Assembly (NCBI RefSeq): GCF_024171865.1
Contig: NZ_JAMTCN010000001.1
Location: 1 to 64,000, forward strand
Length of the DNA: 64,000 nt
From: Prauserella aidingensis
GTDB lineage: Bacteria; Actinomycetota; Actinomycetes; Mycobacteriales; Pseudonocardiaceae
Direction of reading: 5' to 3'
Shown here: positions 1-10,750 of the stretch, in pieces
How positions within the stretch are numbered: the stretch's first letter is position 1
Layout: every line of letters starts with the position of its first letter
The notes under the pieces: model-generated
Database searches by the model: none
What the model saw: only the letters and a program-made list of their open reading frames with translations
What the model was told of the DNA's origin: nothing
Translations under genes and position numbers: made by a program

Positions 1-888
1 GCGGATGGCTGTGTTGGGGCGGCGTCGGGTGCGGCCGAGGTCTGTGGGTTGGCCGGTGGCGGGGTCGCAGAGGACGGTGCGCCAGGTGCTGTGGGTGTTG
101 GTCATGATCTCGCGGGCGATGGCGGCGGGGATGGGGCCGTAGCCGTCGAGCTGGCAGCCGTGTTCGGAGATGGACAACGCGGTGTCGATGGGCAGGTGCA
201 GATACACGGTGGCCGCGGCTTCGGGTATCTGCATGCCGGGGGTGTTGCCGAGGAGCAGGTCGGCGGTGATGTCGGCGCGGAGTTGGTCGAGGGTGCGGGT
301 TTCGCCGTTGCGGCGTAGCGCTCGGGCCATGGCGTCCACCCGTGCGTAGCAGGCGGAGGCGACTTCCGCTGGTAGGTCGGCGGTGAGGCGGGATTGGACG
401 TTCGGCCCGTGGTCCAACTCGAGCCGACGGCCGCGGCGGGCGATGCGGGCCCGGGCGGTTTGTCCGCCGGGGTCGACGTGTTCGACGAGGCGGGCGGCGT
501 GCCGGGCGAGGTTGCGGGGTTGCCACGAGGTGGCCGGCGCGGTGGCGAGTTTGTCGGTCAGTAGTGCGTCGACCTGGCGGGCGTGCTGGTCGGACAGGGG
601 TTCGGTGGCGGCCAGGACGCGGCGGGCTCCGTAGAGCTCGACCTGCCCGCGTTGCATGGCTGCCAGGACGTCGGGCATGCGCCGGGTCAGGTCGACGGCG
701 TTGCGGATCCGCCGCTCGACCTCCACGGGCGAGACCCGCAGTTCGGGGGCCAGTTCGTCGGCGATCTCCCGCCATGCACGCTCACCGGCGCCGAGTGAGG
801 CGAGCAGCACCATCTCCTCGGCATCGACCTGCGCGCGCCGTGCCCGCACCGACGCGGCCGCAGCAGCGATATCCCCAGAACCAGTCAC
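1..888 (-). CDS. DUF222 / 13E12-family HNH endonuclease-like protein, 5' part
   Basis: The first 296 codons are inside the window; the C-terminal HNH nuclease part lies beyond the left edge. The visible part is the helical DUF222 region of the actinobacterial 13E12 family, ending in GCQLDGYGPIPAAIAREI followed by WRTVLCDPATGQP, the usual lead-in to the HNH domain. The family is widespread and repetitive in actinobacteria; its exact DNA substrate is not established. I chose the GTG at 888 because a TAGTAT -10 box lies six bases upstream, which suggests a leaderless mRNA. An SOS-like box sits just upstream. Confidence 0.85.
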   Translation of the reverse strand, partial: MTGSGDIAAAAASVRARRAQVDAEEMVLLASLGAGERAWREIADELAPELRVSPVEVERRIRNAVDLTRRMPDVLAAMQRGQVELYGARRVLAATEPLSDQHARQVDALLTDKLATAPATSWQPRNLARHAARLVEHVDPGGQTARARIARRGRRLELDHGPNVQSRLTADLPAEVASACYARVDAMARALRRNGETRTLDQLRADITADLLLGNTPGMQIPEAAATVYLHLPIDTALSISEHGCQLDGYGPIPAAIAREIMTNTHSTWRTVLCDPATGQPTDLGRTRRRPNTAIR

Positions 889-894
889 GCCACC

Positions 895-915
895 ATACTA
901 ACGAACACATATTCG
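895..915 (-). promoter_or_regulatory. Promoter with LexA/SOS-like box for the DUF222 gene
   Basis: Read on the minus strand, TCGAATATGTGTTCGT spans the region around 902-915 and matches the actinobacterial LexA pattern TCGAAC-N4-GTTCGA at 10 of 12 positions. It abuts a TAGTAT -10 hexamer (895-900) placed six bases before the GTG start. A repressor bound here would block the promoter. Site assignment is by eye. Confidence 0.55.
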
Positions 916-1316
916 AATCACTATCGCTCAATGGTGTGCACCTTGTGGCGAGTGCCTTCCCGTCGACCTGCCACGGCCACCATCACGCCGCAGGCAGGGC
1001 GCAACCCAGAGCCCTACAGGAACACACGCGACCGACCTTGCGCCCTGAATGCGGCGTGATACCCACACACCGGTCGACGGGAGGGCGCGAGCGCGGTGCC
1101 CATCCCGGAGACCTGCCCAGCCGGCGAGGCGAAGAACCCCGGTAACCGCACCACGCCACGGCTCGCTGTCGCGACCCTGCCGTGGAGACGGAGAACCCGG
1201 CGCGAAGATCCCGCGATCCCTCGCTCGCGGCACCCGCAACACGGACGCAGTGCCCCGCCGTAGGTCGACGAATCTTGCGAAACAGGAAACCGTGACCCCC
1301 GAATTCCCGTCGCACG
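916..1316. other. Non-coding stretch
   Basis: About 400 bases between the divergent DUF222 and GNAT genes. Possible reading frames here have no recognisable product or convincing start. Apart from the regulatory box at its left edge I see no gene, repeat or RNA. Confidence 0.5.
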
Positions 1317-1910
1317 ATGTCCCGTGAACCCCGTACCGTCCGTCCGGTGGCGAACCAGCGAATCGATCTCGTCGGCACGCGTGTCGGACTCCGTGAGTTC
1401 ACGCGCGACGATCTCGACGGCGTGTACCGGATCGTCGGCGACGAACGCGTGACGTCCCACCTCGCCTTCGACGCGCGCACCCGAGACGAGGCCGGGTCCA
1501 TGCTGGACGAGATCATGGAGCGTGCCCGGGCCGAACCGCGGTCGGAGTACCACCTCGCGGTCACCGCGAAGGGGGAGAGCACCTCGGACGAGGTCGTCGG
1601 CTTCGTCCGACTGGGCCTCACCGGCGTTCGGGCCGCGAAACTGGGCTACGCCGTCGCGGCCGACCACCACGGCCGGGGGTATGCGACCGACACCGTTCGC
1701 ACCGTGTTGGGGCTGGCCTTCGGCCCACTGCAGCGACACCGGGTGTCCGCTGCCGTCGGGCCCGACAACGCGGCGAGTCGCGCCGTCGTCCAGCGCACCG
1801 GCTTCACCCGCGAAGGTGTATTGCGTGATCACGTCTTCACCAACGGAGCCTGGCGGGACTCGGTGCTCTACTCCCTGCTCGTCGACGAGTGGAACGCTCG
1901 CCGGGGGTGA
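1317..1910 (+). CDS. GNAT-family N-acetyltransferase (RimJ/RimL type)
   Basis: 197 residues in one acetyltransferase domain. It opens with the RimJ-like phrase IDLVGTRVGLREFTRDDLDGVYRI and carries the acetyl-CoA loop as GYAVAADHHGRGYATDTVR, followed by VGPDNAASRAVVQRTGF, the conserved N..S..V..K/R-GF block of this subfamily. These enzymes move an acetyl group from acetyl-CoA to an amine; the RimJ/RimL branch includes ribosomal-protein and antibiotic acetylases, so the acceptor is unknown. A GTG at 1347 (VANQRIDL) is an alternative start and removes a short non-conserved leader. Confidence 0.88.
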   Translation: MSREPRTVRPVANQRIDLVGTRVGLREFTRDDLDGVYRIVGDERVTSHLAFDARTRDEAGSMLDEIMERARAEPRSEYHLAVTAKGESTSDEVVGFVRLGLTGVRAAKLGYAVAADHHGRGYATDTVRTVLGLAFGPLQRHRVSAAVGPDNAASRAVVQRTGFTREGVLRDHVFTNGAWRDSVLYSLLVDEWNARRG

Positions 1911-1968
1911 ACACGTGGTGTTCGACGCCTCCGTGTGCGACGCCGGGCGCCCGCATACGGTGACGTCC

Positions 1969-2634
1969 ATGGCACGGGTGCGGCAGGTCAGCGGTGGTGG
2001 GAAGGCGGTCGAGGTGGAGCCGGAACGGCTCGCCGGCTGGTTCGACCGGTTCGCCGCGCGCAACGGTGGGGCCGCGTCGACGCGGGTGACGTCGACGCGG
2101 GTGGTCGTGACCGCCGGTGACGGCACGACGGCCGCCGTCGACGTGCCGTTCCCGCCGCTGGAGACCGGTCACGGCGACCGTGAGGGCCTCGCCCTGGGCG
2201 CGCTCGTCGACCACGCGGGCGTTCGCAGGCGGATCGGCCTGCTACTCGTGCGGCTCGGTGCGCACAGCGTCGGGATCGCCGAGGGGGCGGACGTCGTCGC
2301 CTCGCGGACCGACCGGCACCTGGTGCACGGGCGCAGCGCCGCGGGTGGCTGGTCGCAGCAACGCTTCGCCCGGCGCAGGGACGGCCAGGCCCGGCAGGCA
2401 CTGCGCGCGGCGGCCGACGACGCGGCCGACGTCCTCGGCGCTGCGGCGTCCGAACTGGACGGTGTGGTGCTCGGCGGTGACCGGGCGGCCCTGGACGAGC
2501 TGCGCGACGACCCGCGCCTACGGCCGGTTTTCGCCATTGCCTCGTCCCGCGTGCTCGACGTGGCCGAGCCGCGCCGCGCCGTGCTGGACGAGGCGGCGCG
2601 GCGGGCGCGAGCCGTCGAGGTCGTCGTCCGGTGA
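1969..2634 (+). CDS. acVLRF1-family peptidyl-tRNA hydrolase (Vms1-like release factor)
   Basis: 221 residues. The family is the actinobacterial counterpart of Vms1/ANKZF1, which cleave nascent peptides from tRNA on stalled ribosomes. The hallmark is a GGQ-like catalytic loop, seen here as GGWSQQRFARR at residues 126-136, with Gln130 or Gln131 in the position used for hydrolysis. The C-terminal half (DELRDDPRLRPVFAIASSRVLDV) fits the same eRF1-like fold. Start is ATG 1969; an in-frame GTG at 1960 is possible. The next gene downstream is an ABC-F translation factor, so two ribosome-acting proteins are neighbours. Family assignment is by motif recognition. Confidence 0.75.
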   Translation: MARVRQVSGGGKAVEVEPERLAGWFDRFAARNGGAASTRVTSTRVVVTAGDGTTAAVDVPFPPLETGHGDREGLALGALVDHAGVRRRIGLLLVRLGAHSVGIAEGADVVASRTDRHLVHGRSAAGGWSQQRFARRRDGQARQALRAAADDAADVLGAAASELDGVVLGGDRAALDELRDDPRLRPVFAIASSRVLDVAEPRRAVLDEAARRARAVEVVVR

Positions 2635-2674
2635 CGGCGGTCACCGGGGCCGAAACCCCGTTGCGGGCGCCCCG

Positions 2675-2708
2675 TACACTCGGATCCGTGGTCGTTCTGC
2701 TGGAGTAG
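2675..2708 (+). promoter_or_regulatory. Leaderless promoter and six-codon upstream ORF ahead of the ABC-F gene
   Basis: A TACACT -10 hexamer (2675-2680) is followed after seven bases by GTG (2688) opening the mini-ORF V-V-V-L-L-E-stop (TAG at 2706-2708). The main ABC-F start lies about 100 bases further on, after a GC-rich stretch capable of forming hairpins. The layout matches leader-peptide control of ABC-F resistance genes, where a stalled ribosome on a short ORF opens the downstream gene. Regulation is inferred, not shown. Confidence 0.5.
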
Positions 2709-2810
2709 CCCTCACGCCGTGCCCGTGCGCCTGCGCCCCGTGTGTGCGCCGCACGCGCAGCGGCCTGCACGGACGTCTCCACCTTCCGAACCGACGCCAC
2801 GGAGTTTCCT

Positions 2811-4439
<1,629 letters not shown>

Positions 4440-4681
4440 CGACCGTCTTCCCGGAGCCGTTTCCGGTCCGTTTTCGTGGTCAGCGCTCCCTCGTTGACGG
4501 TCGGCCAAGAATTTCGGCCGATCATTAGTTGACGTGCACAAATACCGGATCGGCGCAACATTTCCGCGCTTCTACCGCGTTTTGGCGTTCTCGTCTGGCA
4601 TTCCGGCCGCACGTGTTCGATCATTGCGACCACGGGGGTCGAATGTGGCCCAGAACACGAAGAGGCGGAAGGTGGATCGAC

Positions 4682-4891
4682 GTGGTTGACCTCAAGAAGG
4701 GCGCGCGTATCACCGGAAACACGCGTGACAAGCTCGCCGCCGACCTGAAGAAGAAGTACGAGAAGGGTGCGAGCATCCGGTCGCTGGCCGAATCGACCGG
4801 CCGGTCCTACGGCTTCGTGCACCGCGTGCTGTCCGAATCGGGCGTGCAGCTTCGGGGTCGTGGCGGTGCCACGCGCGCCAAGAAGAAGTAG
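4682..4891 (+). CDS. Small helix-turn-helix protein
   Basis: 69 residues. Basic throughout, with an HTH resembling resolvase/Xre recognition elements: KYEKGASIRSLAESTGRSYG followed by FVHRVLSESGV, then a GRGGATRAKKK tail. This protein is conserved as a single small gene in many actinobacteria and probably binds DNA; no target is known to me. GTG 4682 is preceded at nine bases by GGAAGG. A short hairpin (TCGGCC/GGCCGA, 4501-4521) in the gap after the ABC-F gene may end that transcript. Confidence 0.8.
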   Translation: MVDLKKGARITGNTRDKLAADLKKKYEKGASIRSLAESTGRSYGFVHRVLSESGVQLRGRGGATRAKKK

Positions 4892-4918
4892 CGGACCCAC
4901 CGCGGCCGCACAGCGGCC

Positions 4919-6337
4919 TCACGAGGTCGGCGCAGCAGGCCTCCGCGCCTCGTCGCCGTCGCCACGGTCGTCCCGTGCGGAGGTGGCGGCCGGACGCCCG
5001 CCCAGGTCGGCACGATCGGCGAGGCCGGGCCGGTGGGGACGGCGATGCTCGGGGAGTCGGTCGGCTTCGCGGAGTCGGTCGGCGTCGCGGAGGCACAGCA
5101 TCGCGCCGAGCAGGACGGCAGGATACAGGAGGTAGCCGAAGCGCGTCGCCGGGGTGAGCAGCGTGAATGCGCCGAGCCCGACGGCGATGCGGAGCATGGC
5201 GTCCGCGCCGTCGACCGGCGGGCGGACCACCAGCCAGCACGTGATCGCCAGTGCTGCGAGGCCGAGCAGCACGAACGCGATCACCTTGCCCGCGGTGCCC
5301 GTGGCCGCGATGAGATGCCCCGGCAGCGGGCTGGCCGCCGGTGACGAGACAGCGCCGAGTCCGGTCGGGAACCACAGTACGTGCTCGGCCATGGCCTGTG
5401 CGTCGATGAGCAGGGCCGGGAGGTGCACCGCGGCGCAGGTGCCCGCGAACACGCCGCAGAACCGGGCCAGCGCGCCCGCGCCGAGGCGTGCGCACACGAG
5501 CGTGCCCCCGACGACCGCGGCGGGCAACACGATCAGCTTCGCGCTGGTGACCAGTGCCAGTACGAGCGCGGCCCACAGTGGACGGTCCACGGCGGCGAGG
5601 GTCGTCCCGAGGATCAGCAGGCCCGCGATCGCCAGGTCCGGACCCGCCGTGGCCCACGTCAGCGCCGTCAGGGGGAACACCGCGGCGAGCTGCGCCGCGC
5701 GGACGGGAATACGCGGACGGCCGAGCAGTCGCCACGCGCCCCAGGCGCACGCCACGGCGGTGAGCGCGAACAGCAGCCGGGCGTCGGTGAGCAGGTCGCC
5801 CGCTGGGCTGCCGCCGAACCATGCCCGGGGTAGGCCGAACAGCGGCATCACGGGGCCGTAGGGCGTGTAGTCGTCGACCACGGGCGGCCTGCCGAGTGCG
5901 GTGACGTCGACGTAGGGCGTGCCCGTCGCGGTCAGCAGCTCGGCCGACCGTTCGATCACCCACACCTCGGGCTGGGCCGACCAGCGCCCGGGATCGGGAC
6001 TCCAGTCGCCGCCGGTGAGTCGTTGGGCGAGGAGCGTGCCCAGCGGGGCGAGCATGCCCAGGGCCCCGATGATGCCGACGCCGGTCCACCGGGACGCCCA
6101 GCGGCCGGTCGCGCGGGGGGAGAGGCGCAACCACAGCGTGTGGGCGAGGGCAAGGCCGTAGGCCGCGACGGCGAAGCCGGCCCACACCCGGAACCCGTAG
6201 TGCTTGTCGGTCAGGGCCAAGGCCAGCGCGTATCCGCTGCACAGTGCGTAGAGCACGAGGTCGAGCCGCAGTGGCCGACCGGACGGCCCCTCGTCCCAGC
6301 TCAAGCGTATCCAGTCTCCGGCGAGGCGCCTGCCCAT
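4919..6337 (-). CDS. Multi-pass membrane protein, GT87/DUF2029-like
   Basis: 472 residues with roughly ten hydrophobic segments between residues 25 and 420 and a hydrophilic Arg-rich tail. The arrangement and the extracytoplasmic stretch with TPYVDVTALGRPPVVDDYTP after the first helices resemble glycosyltransferase family 87 proteins, which use polyprenyl-phosphate sugars (mycobacterial PimE-like mannosyltransferases are the known examples). Substrate unknown. The start has a TAACCT -10 box eight bases upstream, so a leaderless mRNA is likely. Confidence 0.65.
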   Translation of the reverse strand: MGRRLAGDWIRLSWDEGPSGRPLRLDLVLYALCSGYALALALTDKHYGFRVWAGFAVAAYGLALAHTLWLRLSPRATGRWASRWTGVGIIGALGMLAPLGTLLAQRLTGGDWSPDPGRWSAQPEVWVIERSAELLTATGTPYVDVTALGRPPVVDDYTPYGPVMPLFGLPRAWFGGSPAGDLLTDARLLFALTAVACAWGAWRLLGRPRIPVRAAQLAAVFPLTALTWATAGPDLAIAGLLILGTTLAAVDRPLWAALVLALVTSAKLIVLPAAVVGGTLVCARLGAGALARFCGVFAGTCAAVHLPALLIDAQAMAEHVLWFPTGLGAVSSPAASPLPGHLIAATGTAGKVIAFVLLGLAALAITCWLVVRPPVDGADAMLRIAVGLGAFTLLTPATRFGYLLYPAVLLGAMLCLRDADRLREADRLPEHRRPHRPGLADRADLGGRPAATSARDDRGDGDEARRPAAPTS

Positions 6338-6508
6338 GACGTGTCAGGTTAGGCGACGAGGTCACAGCGCAGGGGAGGCAGTCGGGAATCCGTGTCGCCG
6401 ATCGGGAAGGATCATGTTCCCGGCAGTGTTGTGCAGGACATATGCCGACCATAGCTCGACCAATGTCGAGGGTTGGTGCGGATCGGAAGGGTGGACGGAG
6501 ACGCGGTG

Positions 6509-8422
6509 ATGGACGGCAGCTGGTCACTGATGAGCGGCGCGATGCGCGCGGCGGACGCCCCGAAAGGCCTGCGAGCGGGCACGGTGCGGCGGGTCGCGGC
6601 CTTCGCCCGGCCGCACTGGCGGCGACTGGCCGTCTTCCTCGCACTGACGGTCGTCGCCGCGGTCGTCGCCGTCTCGACGCCGCTGCTGGCCGGCCGGGTG
6701 GTCGACCAGATCGTCGGTGGCGGCACGACGAGTGCGGTCGTCTGGCTGGCACTCGCCATCGCGGGCCTCGCCGTCGCCGACGCCGCCGTCGGGCTCGCGG
6801 AACGGTGGCAGTCCGCCCACATCGGTGAAGGGCTGATCTTCGACCTGCGCCGTGCCGTGTTCGAACACGTTCAGCGCATGCCGATCGCGTTCTTCACGCG
6901 CACCCGCACCGGGGCACTGGTCAGCAGGCTCAACAACGACGTCATCGGCGCCCAGCGCACGTTCACCGCGACCCTGTCCGGACTGGTGACGAACGTGATC
7001 CAGCTGGTGCTGTCGGTCGCCGTGATGGTCACGCTCTCCTGGCAGGTGACCCTGCTGGCCCTCGTGTTGCTGCCCATCTTCGTGATCCCCGCCCGCCGGA
7101 TCGCCCGGCGGATGGCGGACTTGCAGCGCGAGTCGGCGGAACAGAACGCCTCGATGACGACCCAGATGACCGAACGGTTCTCCGCACCCGGTGCGACCCT
7201 GGTCAAACTCTTCGGCAGACCCCGCGAGGAGGCCGGCGAGTTCGCCGAGCGCGCGGGGCGCGTGCGGGACCTCGGCGTGCGGACCGCGATGCTCACCCGC
7301 TGGTTCATGACGACCCTGACGCTCGTCTCGGCACTCGCGCTCGCCCTCGTGTACGGCCTGGGCGGCTGGCTCGCGCTCGACGGGCAGCTGGCCGCGGGTA
7401 CGGTCGTGTCCCTCGCGCTGCTGCTCACCCGGCTGTACACGCCGCTGACCGCGTTGGCGAACGTGCGGGTGGACGTGATGACCGCGCTCGTGTCGTTCGA
7501 GCGCATCTTCGAGGTCCTCGACCTGGATCCGATGATCACCGAGAGCGAGCGGCCGCGGGAGTTGCCCGCCGGACCGGTGTCGGTCGAGTTCGACGCGGTG
7601 CGGTTCGCCTATCCGTCGCCGGACTCGTACTCGCTGGCCTCGCTCGAGGACGTCGCCGCGCTGGACCACCGGGGCGGCGAGGAGGTGCTGCACGGCGTGA
7701 GCTTCCGCGCCGAGGCGGGGGAGATGGTGGCGCTGGTCGGCCCCTCCGGCGCGGGCAAGTCGACGATCGCGAGTCTCGTACCGCGGCTCTACGACGTCGA
7801 CGCCGGCGCGGTCCGATTGTCGGACGTCGACGTGCGTGACCTCGGTTTCGACGAGCTCAAGTCGACCGTCGGTGTCGTCACGCAGGACGGGCACCTGTTC
7901 CACGACACGATCCGTGCCAATTTGGCGTACGTGAGCCCGGGCGTCGCCGACGCGGACATCTGGCACGCCCTCGACCGCGCACGGCTGACCGACCTGGTGC
8001 GGTCGCTGCCCGACGGACTCGACACCGTCGTCGGGGAACGCGGCTACCGACTCTCCGGCGGTGAACGGCAGCGGCTGACGATCGCGCGGCTGCTGCTGGC
8101 CCAGCCGCACGTGGTCGTGCTCGACGAGGCGACCGCGCACCTGGACTCCGAATCCGAGGTGGCGGTGTCGGAGGCACTGGCCGAAGCCCTCGCCGGACGC
8201 ACGTCGCTGGTGATCGCGCACCGCCTCTCGACGATCCGCGCGGCCGACCGCATCTGCGTCGTCGCGGAGGGACGCGTCGTCGAGCAGGGCACCCACGACG
8301 AGCTGCTGGCCGCGGAGGGCCGGTACGCCCAGCTGTACCGCACCCAGTTCCGCGACGCCTCCGACCCCGACGACGAACCGGCGGGCGGCGAACCCGCGGG
8401 CGACGAAGCGGCCGTGGCGTGA
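6509..8422 (+). CDS. ABC exporter half-transporter (fused membrane and ATPase domains)
   Basis: 637 residues. An N-terminal six-helix ABC exporter membrane domain (about 50-345) is joined to an ATPase domain with Walker A GPSGAGKST at 411-419, signature LSGGE at 515-519, Walker B VVVLDEATAHLD and the switch histidine in IAHRLSTIRAA. It should work as a homodimer in the cytoplasmic membrane, exporting an unknown lipid, peptide or drug. The insert SPDSYSLASLEDVAALDHRG just before Walker A is longer than in most relatives. ATG 6509 follows GGAG at eight bases; GTG 6506 is equally possible. A hydrolase gene overlaps its stop by four bases. Confidence 0.9.
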   Translation: MDGSWSLMSGAMRAADAPKGLRAGTVRRVAAFARPHWRRLAVFLALTVVAAVVAVSTPLLAGRVVDQIVGGGTTSAVVWLALAIAGLAVADAAVGLAERWQSAHIGEGLIFDLRRAVFEHVQRMPIAFFTRTRTGALVSRLNNDVIGAQRTFTATLSGLVTNVIQLVLSVAVMVTLSWQVTLLALVLLPIFVIPARRIARRMADLQRESAEQNASMTTQMTERFSAPGATLVKLFGRPREEAGEFAERAGRVRDLGVRTAMLTRWFMTTLTLVSALALALVYGLGGWLALDGQLAAGTVVSLALLLTRLYTPLTALANVRVDVMTALVSFERIFEVLDLDPMITESERPRELPAGPVSVEFDAVRFAYPSPDSYSLASLEDVAALDHRGGEEVLHGVSFRAEAGEMVALVGPSGAGKSTIASLVPRLYDVDAGAVRLSDVDVRDLGFDELKSTVGVVTQDGHLFHDTIRANLAYVSPGVADADIWHALDRARLTDLVRSLPDGLDTVVGERGYRLSGGERQRLTIARLLLAQPHVVVLDEATAHLDSESEVAVSEALAEALAGRTSLVIAHRLSTIRAADRICVVAEGRVVEQGTHDELLAAEGRYAQLYRTQFRDASDPDDEPAGGEPAGDEAAVA

Positions 8423-9153
8423 CCGGCGCGGACGGCGTGGACCGCGGCGTGACGTCCGCGGAGTCTCCGGCGCTGACCGTGCGGCGCGGCCACGGCCCTG
8501 CCCGGGGTGTGGCGCTCGTCCTGCACGGAGGGGCCGAACACGGCACCGACCCCGTCCGGCCGTGGCGCGGCGCCTACCTCCGGATGGTGCCGTTCGCGCG
8601 TGCGCTGGCGGCGGTCTACGGCCGCTGCGGTGTCGACGTGTACCTGCTGCGGAACCGCGTCCGGGGGTGGAACGGGACGGCCCAGGATCCCGTGGTGGAT
8701 GCGCGCCGGGCGCTGGACCGCATCCGGCGGGAGCGGCCCGGCGTCCCGGTCACGTTGACCGGCCATTCGATGGGCGGCAGGGTCGCGCTCCGCGTGGCCG
8801 ACGACGCCGCTGTACGAGCCGTGTGCGCGCTCGCGCCCTGGACACCCGACGACGACCCGGTCGAGCCGGTGCGGGGCCGCCGTGTCCTCGTTGCGCACGG
8901 GACGGACGACGAGCGCACGGCCCCGGAGGCGTCGCACGCCTACGCCGAGCGTGCCGCGGCCGTGGCCGCGCACGCCGCGTGGGTCGGGCTCACCGGTGAG
9001 CGGCACGCCATGCTGCGCAGGCCGGGTGTGTGGCGGCGGCTCGTGCTCGACACGACGGCGCGTGGGCTGGACCTGCCGGTCGGGCCACGCGTGGCCGATC
9101 TCGACACGCAGCGGTGTGAGACTGCTCCCACATGCTTGTCGATCACGGTGTGA
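8419..9153 (+). CDS. Alpha/beta hydrolase
   Basis: 244 residues, GTG start overlapping the upstream ABC exporter stop (GTGA), so translationally coupled. The fold is shown by VALVLHGGAE (oxyanion strand), nucleophile elbow GHSMGG with Ser117, an acid in HGTDDERT (Asp163 or 164) and His195 in GERHAMLRR. It is probably a cytoplasmic esterase or dienelactone-hydrolase-like enzyme; substrate unknown. Coupling to the exporter suggests a joint role, perhaps on the exported compound. Confidence 0.85.
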   Translation: MTGADGVDRGVTSAESPALTVRRGHGPARGVALVLHGGAEHGTDPVRPWRGAYLRMVPFARALAAVYGRCGVDVYLLRNRVRGWNGTAQDPVVDARRALDRIRRERPGVPVTLTGHSMGGRVALRVADDAAVRAVCALAPWTPDDDPVEPVRGRRVLVAHGTDDERTAPEASHAYAERAAAVAAHAAWVGLTGERHAMLRRPGVWRRLVLDTTARGLDLPVGPRVADLDTQRCETAPTCLSITV

Positions 9154-9385
9154 CGTACTGTGACCTGCGGTCGAACCGCCCGTGGGCGGCAGCGAGCGGG
9201 CGGAACGGGCAACCGAATCGGGGACACGTGCGTCTCCGGCGGTGGGTGTGCGGTTTAGTGGGCCCGAGCGCCGTCGGTGTGACGGACGTGCCGCACGAGA
9301 TGTGGCAGGCGAGACGCGACGGACGAGACGTGCCAGACGAGCAGTACCGAGACCGAGCGGTACCGAGGCGGACCGGGAGACGGCC

Positions 9386-10663
9386 ATGACGCAGGGCGGG
9401 CAGTACGGCGGGGGATGGCCGGAAGGCCGGCCGCCGCACGGACACCGGCGACCGCCGCGCGGCCCTGCCGGTCCACCCGGAGGGCCCGGCGGTCCGGGGG
9501 CGCCGGGCGGACCGGCGCGGCCCGGTGGCGGGCCCCGGGACGGGCGTCCGGGGCCGCGTGGGCCGCGGGACCATCAGCGGGCCCAGATGATGCCGTTGCC
9601 GGGCAGCGACCAGGCCCGGCGCGTGCCGCCGCAGCAGGACACGCGGATCGCCCCGCCACCCGAGGAACCGCCGGCGGAGCGGCCTGCCGAGCCGCAGCGC
9701 CCGCAGGGCCGCCGGAAGCGCCGGTGGTCGTTCGGCAAGGTCGCCGGATCGCTGGCGATGGTGATCGTCCTGTTGCTGGCCGGGGTGTGGCTGTACCTGG
9801 AGTTCTCGATCAACCGCATCGACGCCATCCAGGACTACGAGGGCAGGCCCGCCGCCGGTGAGGGCACCAACTGGCTGATCGTCGGCTCGGACTCGCGGGA
9901 AGGTCTCGACCAGGACCAGAAGGATGCGCTGTCCACCGGTGACGCGGGTGGCAACCGCACCGACACGATGATGATCGCGCACCTGCCGGACAACGACACC
10001 AAGCCGACGTTGCTGAGCCTGCCGCGCGACTCGGTCGTCGAGATCCCCGGACACGGCAGTGGCAAGATCAACGCGGCGTTCTCGATCGGCGGAGCGCCGC
10101 TGCTGGCGAGGACCGTCGAACAGGCCACCGACCTGCGCATCGACCACTACGCCGAGATCGGGTTCGGCGGGTTCGCCGGCATGGTCGACGCGATGGGCGG
10201 CGTCGACATGAACATCGAGCAGAAGATGCACGACCCGAAGACGGGAATCACCATCCCGGCGGGTGAGCAGGAGCTCGACGGTGCACAGGCGCTCGGCTTC
10301 GTCCGGATGCGCTACAGCGCGGCGACGCCCCGCTCCGACCTGGACCGGGTGGTCAACCAGCGCCGCTTCATCGGCGAGATGGTGAGCCAGATGTCCAGTC
10401 CGGCCACACTGCTGAACCCGTTCGCCGTGGTGCCGTTGCTGGGCGAGGCGCCCGACGCACTCACGATGGACGACGACGACCACCTGCACCACCTCGTCGC
10501 ACTGGCCTGGGCCATGCGCGGCATCTCCAGCGGCGGTGTGGTCAGCACGACGATGCCGACGGCGTCCGCGTCGGCCGAACAGTGGGACGAAGCGCGCTCG
10601 ACCGCGTTGCTCGATGCGCTGCGCAACGACACCCCCGTGCCGGAGAACGCCATCGTGCAGTGA
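9386..10663 (+). CDS. LCP (LytR-CpsA-Psr) family cell-wall glycopolymer ligase
   Basis: 425 residues. A Pro/Gly/Arg-rich cytoplasmic tail (1-110), one membrane anchor (about 119-137), then the extracytoplasmic LCP domain: GSDSR at 167-171, RTDTMM at 191-196 and SLPRDS at 211-216, with the family arginines and aspartates that bind the pyrophosphate lipid, and FVRMRYS..RSDLDRVVNQRRF later. LCP enzymes attach arabinogalactan or teichoic-acid-like polymers to peptidoglycan. ATG 9386 follows GGGAGA at five bases. The 232 bases upstream hold only its promoter region as far as I can see. Confidence 0.93.
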   Translation: MTQGGQYGGGWPEGRPPHGHRRPPRGPAGPPGGPGGPGAPGGPARPGGGPRDGRPGPRGPRDHQRAQMMPLPGSDQARRVPPQQDTRIAPPPEEPPAERPAEPQRPQGRRKRRWSFGKVAGSLAMVIVLLLAGVWLYLEFSINRIDAIQDYEGRPAAGEGTNWLIVGSDSREGLDQDQKDALSTGDAGGNRTDTMMIAHLPDNDTKPTLLSLPRDSVVEIPGHGSGKINAAFSIGGAPLLARTVEQATDLRIDHYAEIGFGGFAGMVDAMGGVDMNIEQKMHDPKTGITIPAGEQELDGAQALGFVRMRYSAATPRSDLDRVVNQRRFIGEMVSQMSSPATLLNPFAVVPLLGEAPDALTMDDDDHLHHLVALAWAMRGISSGGVVSTTMPTASASAEQWDEARSTALLDALRNDTPVPENAIVQ

Positions 10664-10750
10664 CCCGACCCGGTGGCTCGCCGAACGCGGCGGGCCACCG
10701 GGGACCACGGGCAGCGCCGCCGTCCGGTTCGCGGCGGGGACGGACCTCGC

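Noticed and set aside
9154-9385. Possible riboswitch (ydaO-like) ahead of the LCP gene
   Set aside because: GC-rich and able to fold, but I could not match the conserved blocks of that or any other riboswitch.
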